Shown piece after piece: positions 25,525-34,193 of a stretch of DNA of 64,000 nt (its first letter is position 1; every line of letters starts with the position of its first letter). The position numbers and the translations under genes are program-made. The DNA comes from Kytococcus aerolatus (GTDB taxonomy: Bacteria > Actinomycetota > Actinomycetes > Actinomycetales > Dermatophilaceae): positions 124,001-188,000 of the forward strand of contig NZ_FYEZ01000003.1 of the NCBI RefSeq assembly GCF_900187395.1. Direction: 5' to 3'. The notes below the pieces were generated by a model, which saw nothing but the letters and a program-made list of their open reading frames with translations, was not told the origin of the DNA and did not search any database.

Positions 25525-25612
25525 GGCCAAAGGCTACGACGAGGGTGGGCGGGCCCCTGCGGGGGCGAGATGCCACGCCCAGGGGTATCCGCAGCCGGCA
25601 AGGCGGCACGTC

Positions 25613-25708
25613 TGGCGGAGGCGGACGGGAATCGAACCCGCCAGGACGAGATGCTCGCCCTCACCGGTTTTGAAGACCGGGGGGCCCACCAGGAACCCAG
25701 ACGCCTCC
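25613..25708 (-). tRNA. selC: tRNA-Sec (anticodon TCA)
   Basis: The minus strand reads a 96-nt tRNA. The acceptor arm GGAGGCG pairs with CGCCTCC, and CCA is encoded (25613-25615). The anticodon stem-loop CGGTCTTCAAAACCG holds TCA, which reads UGA. There is a long variable arm, and the T-arm is GCGGGTTCGATTCCCGT. The length, TCA anticodon and long extra arm identify selenocysteine tRNA. It sits between selD and selA, so the whole selenocysteine set lies within 4.6 kb. Confidence 0.96.
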
Positions 25709-25799
25709 GTGGCCGAGGGTACGCCGGCGCATCCCGACACCCGGCACCCGCCCGCGCCCCGACAGCGGCCGTCCCACCCCGCCCCAGTAGATTGCGGCC

Positions 25800-26855
25800 A
25801 TGGAGACCCCGAAGCGCCTGACCCAGTACGCCCACGGCGGAGGGTGCGCCTGCAAGATCCCGCCGGGTGAGCTCGAGCAGGCCGTCGCCGGACTCCGGAA
25901 CCAGTTCGCCACCGGCACCAGCGCCGCCGCCACCCCGGACACGCCCGGCACCCCCACCGGCCCCGCCGCGGAGGTGCTCGTCGGCCTCGACGACGGCGAC
26001 GATGCCGCCGTGGTGCTCCTCTCCCCCGACAAAGCCGTCGTCTCCACCGCCGACTTCTTCACCCCCGTCGTCGACGACCCGGTGGACTGGGGACGCATCG
26101 CCGCCGCCAACGCCCTCTCCGACATCTACGCGATGGGCGGCACCCCGGTCATGGCCATCAACCTCGTCGGCTGGCCCCGGGAGGTCCTCCCGCCGGAGCT
26201 GCTCACCGAGGTGCTCCGCGGCGGCCTGGAGGTCGCCACCCGAGCCGCCTGCCCGGTCATCGGCGGGCACAGCATCGACAACCCGGAGCCGATCTACGGC
26301 ATGGCCGCCACCGGCACCGTCCACCCCGACCGCCTCCTGCGCAACGACGCCGCCGCGGCCGGCCTGCCGATCAGCCTCACCAAGCCGCTCGGCCTGGGCG
26401 TGCTGAACAACCACCACAAGTCCACCGGCACCCTCCACCCCGAGGCCGTGGCCGTCATGACCACGCTCAACGACGTGGCCTCCCGCGCCGCGGTCGACGC
26501 CGGCGCCCGCGCCGCCACCGACGTCACCGGGTTCGGCCTGCTGGGGCACCTGTTCAAGATGTGCCGGGCCTCCGGGGTCGCCGCTCGGATCGATGCCGCG
26601 GCCGTCCCGTACGTGCCGGGCGCCCGGGAGGCCCTGGCGGCCGGGCACGTCCCCGGGGGTTCCCGCCGCAATCTCGACTGGGTGGCGCCGCACCTGGCCG
26701 CAGAGGGCATCGCCGAGGAGGAGTTGATCCTGCTCGCCGACGCGCAGACCTCCGGTGGCCTGCTCGTGGTCGGCGAGGTGCCGGGTGCGCCGATCGTCGG
26801 CGAGACCGTCGCCGCCGGGTCGCTGCCCGAGGGTGCCCTGGTTCAGGTGGTCTGA
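25800..26855 (+). CDS. selD: Selenide, water dikinase (selenophosphate synthetase)
   Basis: A 351-residue enzyme that makes selenophosphate from selenide and ATP for SelA. The N-terminal catalytic motif is GGGCACKIPPGEL, with Cys16 where some bacteria have Sec, and Lys19. It continues with GLDDGDDAAV, the metal/ATP-binding STADFFTPVVDDP, ANALSDIYAMGGTPVMAINL and GGHSIDNPEPIYG. The C-terminal domain has TDVTGFGLLGHLFKM and the Gly-rich QTSGGLLV. It is divergent from the tRNA-Sec/selA/selB genes and ends 14 bp from the convergent nrfD-like gene. Confidence 0.96.
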   Translation: METPKRLTQYAHGGGCACKIPPGELEQAVAGLRNQFATGTSAAATPDTPGTPTGPAAEVLVGLDDGDDAAVVLLSPDKAVVSTADFFTPVVDDPVDWGRIAAANALSDIYAMGGTPVMAINLVGWPREVLPPELLTEVLRGGLEVATRAACPVIGGHSIDNPEPIYGMAATGTVHPDRLLRNDAAAAGLPISLTKPLGLGVLNNHHKSTGTLHPEAVAVMTTLNDVASRAAVDAGARAATDVTGFGLLGHLFKMCRASGVAARIDAAAVPYVPGAREALAAGHVPGGSRRNLDWVAPHLAAEGIAEEELILLADAQTSGGLLVVGEVPGAPIVGETVAAGSLPEGALVQVV

Positions 26856-26869
26856 GGAGACCGGGCCGG

Positions 26870-28048
26870 TCAGGTGGTGATGGAGTCGCCCACCGGGCCG
26901 CCGGCCCGACGCTCCTCGAGCCGGCGGCGCTGGGGCTCCACGGTCCACCGCGGGTCGCGCGCGGACTCCTGACCGCCCTCGACGACCGCGAACCGGGTCA
27001 GCGCCGAGGCCGCGGCCAACGCCACCCCGCCCAGCACCCCGGCCGTCCGGGAGCGTCGGGCAAGCAGCGCCCCGACCCCACCGGCGACGACGAGGGCCTT
27101 CGCCGCCCGCATCATCCGCCCGGGGTTCCCGCTGTGCAGCGGGCCGAGGACGCCCTCGGCCTCCAGGTGCTCCTCGAGGCGGTGCACGGCCACCAGGTCG
27201 CCGACGACGCCGAGCAGGGCCAGCCGACGGGCGGGGGCCGCGGCCCCGACCGGGACCAGCGCCATCTGCACGCCACCGGAGGCCAGGGCCGCCGAGGACA
27301 CGAAGACGAAGGGCAGGTGCCGGCGCGACTCGAACCACAGCGGGGTGGCGGTGTCGCTGAGCAGCACCGCCGTGTACGCGGCGAGCGGGGCGGCAGAGAC
27401 GGCGAGGCCAGCCGCGGCCACCGCGTCGACGGGGCGCAGCACCGGGCGCAGGTCGTCCAGGACGGCCTCGAGCTCCGCGGCCGCGGGGGCACCGAGCAAC
27501 GCGGACAGGTCCCGTTCCTCGAGGACCCGCACCAGCTCGCACGCCGTGGACAGCCCGGCGAAGGCCGAGAATCCGCTGAAGATCCAGGTGCCCATCGACA
27601 TCGGCGAGGTGACCTTGAAGGTCCGCATCATGTTCAGGAAGCGCTCCGGGCGCCCCAGGTCGGCGATGAGCGCGACGCCGCTGAGCCCCGCCCCCACCAT
27701 GGCCGTGAACCGGGCGCTGCGCCGCAGCGGGTCGTTGCCCGTGGCGAGCGCGCCGGCCGCGAGCAGGCCGGAACCGGCCGCCACGCCGCCGAGGAACAGG
27801 TAGGCCGGGATCTCGTGCTTCCACGGCACCGGCTTGACGACCCCGTGGCCGTAGTAGCTCGTGAACTCGGGCTCCGGCACCACCGGCTGCTCGCCGCGGC
27901 CCCGCCCCCGGCCGGTCAGCCAGTCGGTGCGCCGCGCGGCGGCCCGCTCCCCGGCACCGTCACGGCTGAGGTCACGCCCACCGCGACGCTTCTTGCGGGG
28001 CCCGGTGAACTCCGGCGGGACATAGCTGTCGAACTCGCTGGTGCTCAT
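26870..28048 (-). CDS. NrfD-type membrane subunit of formate dehydrogenase
   Basis: A 392-residue integral membrane subunit of the NrfD/PsrC family. A charged cytoplasmic N-terminus of about 75 residues (KKRRGGRDLSRDG) is followed by HEIPAYLFLGGVAAGSGLLA and LGRPERFLNMMRTFKVTSPM, both family hallmarks, and about eight membrane segments. In FDH complexes of this kind it is the quinone-side membrane anchor and carries no b-type heme motif. Its start overlaps the stop of the iron-sulfur subunit gene (ATGA, 28048/28045). It is the last gene of the fdh operon. Confidence 0.92.
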   Translation of the reverse strand: MSTSEFDSYVPPEFTGPRKKRRGGRDLSRDGAGERAAARRTDWLTGRGRGRGEQPVVPEPEFTSYYGHGVVKPVPWKHEIPAYLFLGGVAAGSGLLAAGALATGNDPLRRSARFTAMVGAGLSGVALIADLGRPERFLNMMRTFKVTSPMSMGTWIFSGFSAFAGLSTACELVRVLEERDLSALLGAPAAAELEAVLDDLRPVLRPVDAVAAAGLAVSAAPLAAYTAVLLSDTATPLWFESRRHLPFVFVSSAALASGGVQMALVPVGAAAPARRLALLGVVGDLVAVHRLEEHLEAEGVLGPLHSGNPGRMMRAAKALVVAGGVGALLARRSRTAGVLGGVALAAASALTRFAVVEGGQESARDPRWTVEPQRRRLEERRAGGPVGDSITT

Positions 28049-29130
28049 GCCCCACCTCCCAGGAAGGAGGCCGCGGCCGCGCCCAGCAGGCCCAGCCCGG
28101 CCACGACGGCGGTCCGGTACATCTGCGGCAGGTGCTTGGTGGGCACCACCGGGTCCGGCGGCAGCCCGTAGACCTCCGGCTCGTCGAGCAGCAGGAAGAC
28201 CGAGCCGGTGCCACCCACGCCGTCGTCCTCGTTGGCGCCGTAGAGCCGCGCCTCAGGGAAGCCGCTCGTGCGCAGCACGTCCACCCGCTCGTGGGCGCGT
28301 CGCACCATCTCCTCGTGGTCGCCGAACTGGATCGACGTGGTGGGGCAGGTCTGCGCGCAGGCCGGGGTCTGGTCGTGGCCGATGCGGTCGTAGCAGAGGG
28401 TGCACTTCTGGGCGATGCCGATCCGCGGCACGTCGCCGCCGTCCGGGTGACCGTGGCCCCCGGACTCGTCGGTCCGCCGCTCGATGACACCGAACGGGCA
28501 GGCGCCGACACAGTACCCGCAGCCATTGCAGACGTCGGCCTGCACCACGACGGTGCCGAACTCGCTCCGGAACAGGGCACCGGTGGGGCAGACGTCCAAG
28601 CAGCCGGCGTGGGTGCAGTGCTTGCACACGTCGGAGGACATCAGCCAGCGGAAGTCCGGCACCGGGGCGCCGGTACCGGTCACCCCGGACGCCACCGGGG
28701 CGTCCGTCGCCGGCAGCGAGGGCATCTGCCCGATGGGGCCGATCGGGCCGGTCTCGAACGGGCCGGGGGCGTCCGTGGCCGGCGACGGGGCCCGGCCTGC
28801 CCCCTCCGGGGCACCCACGGTGGGCATGCCGAGGTCGACCAGCCGGCGGCCCGACTCGCGGGCCTGCTCGATCCGGTCGGCGTCCTGCTCGATGAACGCC
28901 ACGTGGCGCCAGGTGCTCGCGCCCAGGTCGTTCGAGTTGTCGTAGGAGTTGCCGGTGAGCCCCAGGTCGTCCATCGGCAGGGCGTTCCACTCCTTGCACG
29001 CCACCTCGCAGGCCTTGCAGCCGATGCAGATCGAGGTGTCGGTGAAGAAGCCCTTGCGCGGCGTGGGCTCCCACCCGGCGTCGCGGCCCGGGTCGGTGGG
29101 CCCGAAGAACTGGTCGGCCAGGGACGTCAC
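28045..29130 (-). CDS. fdhB: Formate dehydrogenase iron-sulfur (beta) subunit
   Basis: A 361-residue ferredoxin-like electron-transfer subunit with four 4Fe-4S cluster motifs: CIGCKACEVACKEW, CKHCTHAGCLDVCP, CNGCGYCVGACP, and CTLCYDRI with CAQTCP. It would pass electrons from the catalytic subunit to the NrfD-type anchor. A Pro/Gly/Ala-rich insert of about 50 residues (about 100-155) contains two copies of an ATDAP motif and is not part of the family core. The C-terminus has one hydrophobic segment (TAVVAGLGLLGAAAASFLGG), probably a membrane anchor. Its ATG overlaps the fdhA stop (29130/29127), so stoichiometric translation is expected. Confidence 0.94.
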   Translation of the reverse strand: MTSLADQFFGPTDPGRDAGWEPTPRKGFFTDTSICIGCKACEVACKEWNALPMDDLGLTGNSYDNSNDLGASTWRHVAFIEQDADRIEQARESGRRLVDLGMPTVGAPEGAGRAPSPATDAPGPFETGPIGPIGQMPSLPATDAPVASGVTGTGAPVPDFRWLMSSDVCKHCTHAGCLDVCPTGALFRSEFGTVVVQADVCNGCGYCVGACPFGVIERRTDESGGHGHPDGGDVPRIGIAQKCTLCYDRIGHDQTPACAQTCPTTSIQFGDHEEMVRRAHERVDVLRTSGFPEARLYGANEDDGVGGTGSVFLLLDEPEVYGLPPDPVVPTKHLPQMYRTAVVAGLGLLGAAAASFLGGGA

Positions 29131-32100
29131 TGCGGGTCCTCCTCGGTCGTGCGTCCGGCGGTGCGCTCCCCGGTGGCCGGGGTCACCCCGGCCCGCTCGT
29201 GGTACTCGCTCACCAGGGCCATGAGCCCCTCGCCCCGCGGGCGGCGGCCCGGTCGGATGTCGCAGGAGCCCACCTTGCTCTCCTGGATCTGGACGTTCGG
29301 GTCCATCGCTACGCCCAGCAGGTCGTTGACCGAGTCACCGGCCACGACCGCCTCGTCGCCCATCGCCCAGTGGTAGGGCAGCCCGATGGTGTGGACCACC
29401 TGGTCCCCGAGCCGCGCCGGGCGCACCCGGCTGGTCACCAGGACCCGGGCCTCGATGGCGGCACGCGGGCTGATGATCGTCGCCCAGCCCCCGTGCTCCA
29501 GCCCCCGCTCCTCGGCGAGCTCCGGGGAGATCTCGCAGAACATCTCCGGCTGGAGCTCCGAGAGGTAGGGCAGGAAGCGGCTCATGCCACCGGCCGTGTG
29601 GTGCTCCGTGAGGCGGTAGGTGGTGAACACGTAGGGGTACACCTCCGAGCCGACCTGGCCGCCACTGGGGGCGAAGAGGTTGTCCTCCCCCGGCATGAGC
29701 AGCCGGGCCGGGTTCCGCTGCTGCGAGTACAGCGGGTTGGCCACAGGGGACTCCTGCGCCTCGTAGTGCGCCGGCAGGGGGCCGTCGACCATGCCCTTCG
29801 GCGCGAACAGCCAGCCCTTGCCGTCGGACTGCATGACGAACGGATCGTCACCGGCGATGCCGGCCGGGCCGCCCACCCCGGGCTCGGGGCGGTGGTCCGG
29901 GGCCGTGGTGACCGGGAAGTCCGGCACGTCCGGCCCGGTCCAGCGGCCGGTCTCCTCGTCCCACCAGATGAACTTCTTGCGCTCGCTCCACGGACGCCCC
30001 TCGGGGTCGGCCGAGGCACGGTTGTAGAGGATGCGGCGGTTCGCCGGCCAGGCCCACGCCCAGTTGGTCGCCAGCTCGTCCTGCTCGGCCGCCGGCGGGC
30101 GGGAGGCCGCGCGGTTCTCGCCACCGGCCATGATGCCGGTGTAGATCCAGCAACCCCCGTCGGTGGACCCGTCGGCCCGCATCTGCGTGAACGAGTCGAG
30201 CGGCTCCCCGGCCCGGTCGCCAGTGAGGAAGCGGCCGTTGATCTCGGCCAGGACGGCCTCCGGCAGGACCTCGCCGTGCTCGTCCTTCGGGTAGTCCCAG
30301 GTGAGCTCGAGCAGCGCCCGGTCGCGCGGGTCGTCCGAGTCCACCAGCCGCTCGCGGAGACGCTCGCCGAGCTGGTGGAAGAAGTCCAGCTCGCTCTGGG
30401 CCTGACCCGGCGGGTTGACCGCCTTGTGGCGCCACTGCACCAGACGCTGGGTCTGCGTGAAGGTTCCGGCCTTCTCGGTGTGGTTGGCCGCGGGCAGGAA
30501 GAAGACCTCGGTGTCGATGTCCTCCGGTGCCCACTCGCCCTCGACGACCTCCGGGCCGTCCTTCCAGAAGGTGGCCGTCTCGATGAGCTGGAAGTCGCGG
30601 ACCACCAGCCACTTGAGGTTCTTCAGGCCCTCGCGCTGCATCCGCCCGTTGGCCGAGCCGACGGCCGGGTTCTGGCCGAGGACGAAGTAGCCCTCCACCT
30701 CACCGGCGATCTGCCCCTTCACCGTCGCGTAGGTGCCGTGGTTCCCGCTGAGCCGGGGCAGGTGGTCGTACGCCCAGTCGTTCTCCGCGGTCGCGGCGTC
30801 ACCCCACCAGGCCTTGAGCAGGCTGACGGTGTAGGCGTCGGCCTCGGCCCAGAAGCCCTTCTGCTGCTTGCTGGCGATCGAGTCGAGATAGTCGGTGAGG
30901 GTGTCGTGCTTGCCGACGCTGGGCATCGGCAGGTAGCCGGGCAGCAGGTTGAACAGGGTCGGGATGTCCGTGGAACCCTGGATGCTCGCGTGGCCGCGCA
31001 GCGCCATGATGCCGCTGCCGGGGCGACCCACGTTGCCCAGCAGGAGCTGCAGGATCGCCGCGGTGCGGATGAACTGGGCGCCCAGGCTGTGCTGGGTCCA
31101 GCCCACCGCGTACGCGAAGCAGGTGGTCCGGTCGCGGCCGGAGTTCGAGGTGATGGCGTCGGCCAGGTCCGCGAACTGCTCGGGGGTGATGCCGCAGACC
31201 TGCTCGACCATCTCCGGGGTGTATCGCTGGTAGTGCCGCTTGAGGATCTGGAGCACACAGCGCGGGTGCTGCATGGTCTCGTCGCGCAGCACCTCTGAGT
31301 GCTCCAGGGCCGGGCCGCTGGCACCGTGGGAGTCCCCCTCGGCACGGGCCGCCTTCGCCGCACCGTGGCCGTGGCCCTGGTCGGGCTCCTCGACCTCGCC
31401 GTCGGAGTCACCGCGGTCACCCGCGTCGTAGGCCCAGGAGCTCATGTCATAGGCGCCGGTCTCCGGGTCGTAGCCGGAGAAGAGCCCGTCGAGCTCCTCG
31501 GTGTCCCGGAAGTCCTCGTCGATCAGGGTCGCCGCGTTCGTGTAGGCGCGGACGTACTCCTCGAAGTAGAGCTCGTTCTCCAGCACGTGCCGGACCAGGG
31601 CACCGAGCAGCACGACATCGCTGCCCACCCGGATCGGCACGTGCGTGTCCGCCACCGCCGAGGTACGCGTGAAGCGCGGGTCGACGTGGATGACCCGGGC
31701 ACCCCGGGCCTTGGCCTCAGCAACCCACTGGAAGCCCACCGGGTGGCACTCGGCCATGTTCGAACCCTGGATGACGATGCAGTCGGCGTTGGCCATGTCC
31801 TGCAGCGACTGCGTGGCACCGCCACGCCCGAACGAGGACCCCAGACTGGGGACCGTGGCGGAGTGTCAAATACGGGCCTGGTTCTCGATCTGCACCGCGC
31901 CGGCCGCGGTGAAGAGCTTCTTGATGAGGTAGTTCTCCTCGTTGTCGAGGGTGGCCCCGCCGAGGGCCGCGATCCCCATCGTCCGCCCGAGCCGGCGGCC
32001 CTTCTCGTCCTGCTCCTGCCAGGTGCGGCGGCGCGTGTCGAGGAAGCGGTCGACGATCATCTCGAGCGCGGTCTCGCGGTCGAGCTTCTCCCACTCGGTA

Positions 32101-32441
32101 CCTCCGGGACGCCGGTAGAGCACCTCGGTCACCCGGGTGGGGCTGTTCACGAGCTGCTCGCTGGCAGAACCCTTCGGGCACAGCCGGCCCCGACTGTGCG
32201 GGCTGTCCGGGTCGCCCTCGATCTGCACGACCTTGTCGTCCTTGACGAAGATCTTCTGCCCGCAGCCCACGGCGCAGTACGGGCACACGCTCTGGACCAC
32301 GCGGTCGGCCTCGCTGGTGCGCGGCGTCCAGGAGCGCGTCGTCTCGCTGGTCACGGCACGGCCGCGTCCCAGAGCGTCGCCGTCACGCAGCTGGCGCAGG
32401 ACCGGCCAGTTCAGGGGAGTGGGAAGGCCCACAGGCGTCAC
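29127..32441 (-). CDS. fdhA: Selenocysteine-containing formate dehydrogenase catalytic (alpha) subunit
   Basis: A 1104-residue molybdenum or tungsten bis-MGD enzyme that oxidises formate to CO2. It is read through one in-frame UGA (31868-31866) encoding Sec192. The flanking sequence ENQARI-U-HSATV matches the family's active-site motif, where Sec ligates the metal. N-terminal 4Fe-4S ligands are Cys53, Cys56, Cys60 and Cys88 (SVCPYCAVGCG, RLCPKG). YAVGWTQHSLGAQFIRTAAI and LLLGNVGRPGSGIMALRG lie in the core, and the C-terminal MGD domain is present. A His/Asp/Gly-rich insert of about 40 residues lies near 340-380. No Tat signal is seen, so the protein is probably cytoplasmic. The GTG start at 32441 is the most upstream reasonable choice. 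It precedes fdhB and the NrfD gene with ATGA overlaps, and lies 59 bp after hutH. Confidence 0.94.
31819..31868 (-). promoter_or_regulatory. Sec UGA codon and bacterial SECIS-like hairpin in fdhA
   Basis: The UGA is at 31868-31866. Directly after it, CCGCCACG (31861-31854) pairs with CGTGGCGG (31826-31819). Inside, CCCC (31851-31848) pairs with GGGG (31842-31839) around the loop AGTCT. The apical stem close to the UGA, with a U- and G-containing loop, resembles the E. coli fdhF SECIS (loop AGGUCU). It lies in coding sequence, as bacterial SECIS elements do. It should recruit SelB carrying Sec-tRNA. Confidence 0.85.
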
Positions 32442-32500
32442 CTCGTCTCGTCAGGGGACCATTATCCCCCATCGGGGTCGCCCACGCGAGGGCAGCTCCC

Positions 32501-34114
32501 TCAGACCAGCGGACCGACGGCCCCCTCCGCGGCAGCGAGGGCCCGCCCCTCGGCGACGAAGGCGACGGTGGCCTCGATCTCCGGGGAGAGGTAGCGGTCC
32601 ACCCCCGGGCCCGCGACCGTCTCCCGCAGCGCCGCGATGACGGCCGCGGCCGCCGGCGAGGGCTCCACCGCCACCCCGGTCGCCTCCGCCCGCTCCACCT
32701 GCCGGAGCTCGATGCCCCGGGTGGCCGTGTAGAGCTCGATGGCGAGCACCCGACGCAGGGCGTCCACGGCGCGGCGCAGCATCCGGGCGGCCGACCAGCC
32801 CATCGAGACGTGGTCCTCCTGCATGGCCGAGGAGGGGATCGAGTCGACGCTGGCCGGGACCGCGAGGCGCTTCAGCTCGCTCACCAGGGCGGCCTGCGTG
32901 TACTGGGCGATCATCAGGCCCGAGTCGGTGCCGGGGTCCTCGGCGAGGAAGGGCGGCAGGCCGTTGCTGCGGGCCGGGTCGAGGAAGCGGTCGGTGCGGC
33001 GCTCGGCCATGCTCGCCAGGTCGGCCGCCGGGATGGCCAGGAAGTCCAGCACGTGGGCCAGCGGGGCGCCATGGAAGTTGCCGTTGGACTCCACCCGCCC
33101 GTCGGGCAGGACGGCGGGGTTGTCCACGGCGCTGGCCAGCTCGGCGGCGGCCACGGTGGCGGCGTGGCGGAGCGTGTCCCGCAGCCCGGAGGCCACCTGC
33201 GGGGCGCAGCGCAGCGAGTAGGCATCCTGCACCAGCGAGCAGTCCTCCCGGTGCGAGGCGACGATGCCGGAGCCAGCCAGCAGGGTGCGCAGGTTGGCGG
33301 CCGACTCGGCCTGCCCGGTCTGCGGACGCAGGGCCTGCAGGTCCTCGGCGAACACCGCGTCGGTGCCCAGCAGGCCCTCGATCGACAGGGCGGCGGTGAG
33401 GTCGGCGACCTTCGTCAGGTGGCCCAGGTCGGCGATCGCCATGAGCAGCTGGCCGAGCATGCCGTCGGTGCCGTTGATGAGGGCCAGGCCCTCCTTCTCC
33501 CGGAGCACGACGGGGGTGATGCCGGCCTCGGCCATCGCGTCGGCGGCGGTCACGACCGGGCCGGTGGACACCCCGGCGGCGTCGACCTCGGCAGAGCTGC
33601 CGACGCGGACCTCGCCCTCCCCCATCGCGGCCAGGGCGCAGTGGGCCAGCGGGGCGAGGTCACCGGAGCAGCCGAGGGAGCCGAACTCCCGGACCACCGG
33701 GGTGATGCCCGCGTCGAGCAGCGCGGCGTAGGTCCGGGCAGTCTCCACCTGGGCACCGGTCCGGCCGGTGGCCAGCGTGTGCAGGCGCAGCAACATCGTG
33801 GCGCGGACGACCTCCCGCTCGACCTCGGCCCCGGAGGAGGCGGCGTGGCTGCGGACCAGGCCGACCTGCAGGCGGGCCCGCTTCTCCGGGGGGATCGAGG
33901 TGTTCGCCAGGGCGCCGAACCCGGTGGAGATGCCGTAGTGCGGGGTGCTGTCCCCGGCCAGCGCGTCCACCCGCTCCCGGGCGGCGGCCAGCGCCTCGAG
34001 GGCCTCGGGGCCGAGCTCGACGGGGACGTCGTGCCGGGCCACGGCCAGCACCTCCTCGGGGGTGAGGGGGGCGGGGCTCAGGACGACGCGGTTGGGCAGG
34101 CTGGTCTCGGTCAT
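32501..34114 (-). CDS. hutH: Histidine ammonia-lyase
   Basis: A 537-residue enzyme of the MIO aromatic ammonia-lyase family that eliminates ammonia from L-histidine to give trans-urocanate, the first step of the hut route. The cofactor-forming tripeptide lies in FGSLGCSGDLAPLAHCAL and reads Cys149-Ser150-Gly151, where most members have Ala-Ser-Gly. Tyr60 in HYGISTGFG corresponds to the conserved active-site tyrosine. Further marks are SLVQDAYSLRCAPQ and SAMQEDHVSMGW. ATG 34114 is chosen. AGGAGG is 12 nt away and is nearer to a 4-codon frame, ATG GGG CCA TGA, whose stop overlaps this ATG. A hut palindrome lies 55 bp upstream. Confidence 0.96.
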   Translation of the reverse strand: MTETSLPNRVVLSPAPLTPEEVLAVARHDVPVELGPEALEALAAARERVDALAGDSTPHYGISTGFGALANTSIPPEKRARLQVGLVRSHAASSGAEVEREVVRATMLLRLHTLATGRTGAQVETARTYAALLDAGITPVVREFGSLGCSGDLAPLAHCALAAMGEGEVRVGSSAEVDAAGVSTGPVVTAADAMAEAGITPVVLREKEGLALINGTDGMLGQLLMAIADLGHLTKVADLTAALSIEGLLGTDAVFAEDLQALRPQTGQAESAANLRTLLAGSGIVASHREDCSLVQDAYSLRCAPQVASGLRDTLRHAATVAAAELASAVDNPAVLPDGRVESNGNFHGAPLAHVLDFLAIPAADLASMAERRTDRFLDPARSNGLPPFLAEDPGTDSGLMIAQYTQAALVSELKRLAVPASVDSIPSSAMQEDHVSMGWSAARMLRRAVDALRRVLAIELYTATRGIELRQVERAEATGVAVEPSPAAAAVIAALRETVAGPGVDRYLSPEIEATVAFVAEGRALAAAEGAVGPLV

Positions 34115-34168
34115 GGCCCCATGACACCTCCTCAGTCCCGGACGGGCGACGCCGGAGCCAGAGGTCGG

Positions 34169-34184
34169 GTCCCAGATGTGGGAC
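34169..34184. promoter_or_regulatory. Hut palindrome 2 (between hutH and the IclR gene)
   Basis: GTCCCAGATGTGGGAC, identical over 16 bases to the site at 20598-20613. It lies 55 bp upstream of the hutH start and 9 bp upstream of the IclR start (34194), so one bound protein could act on both promoters. It overlaps an upstream ATG at 34176, which argues against that codon as the regulator's start. Confidence 0.75.
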
Positions 34185-34193
34185 AGTCGGCCG

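Noticed and set aside
29127-32441. fdhA as a pseudogene broken by a stop codon
   Set aside because: The stop is UGA at the active-site Sec position with a SECIS-like hairpin, and selABCD are nearby.
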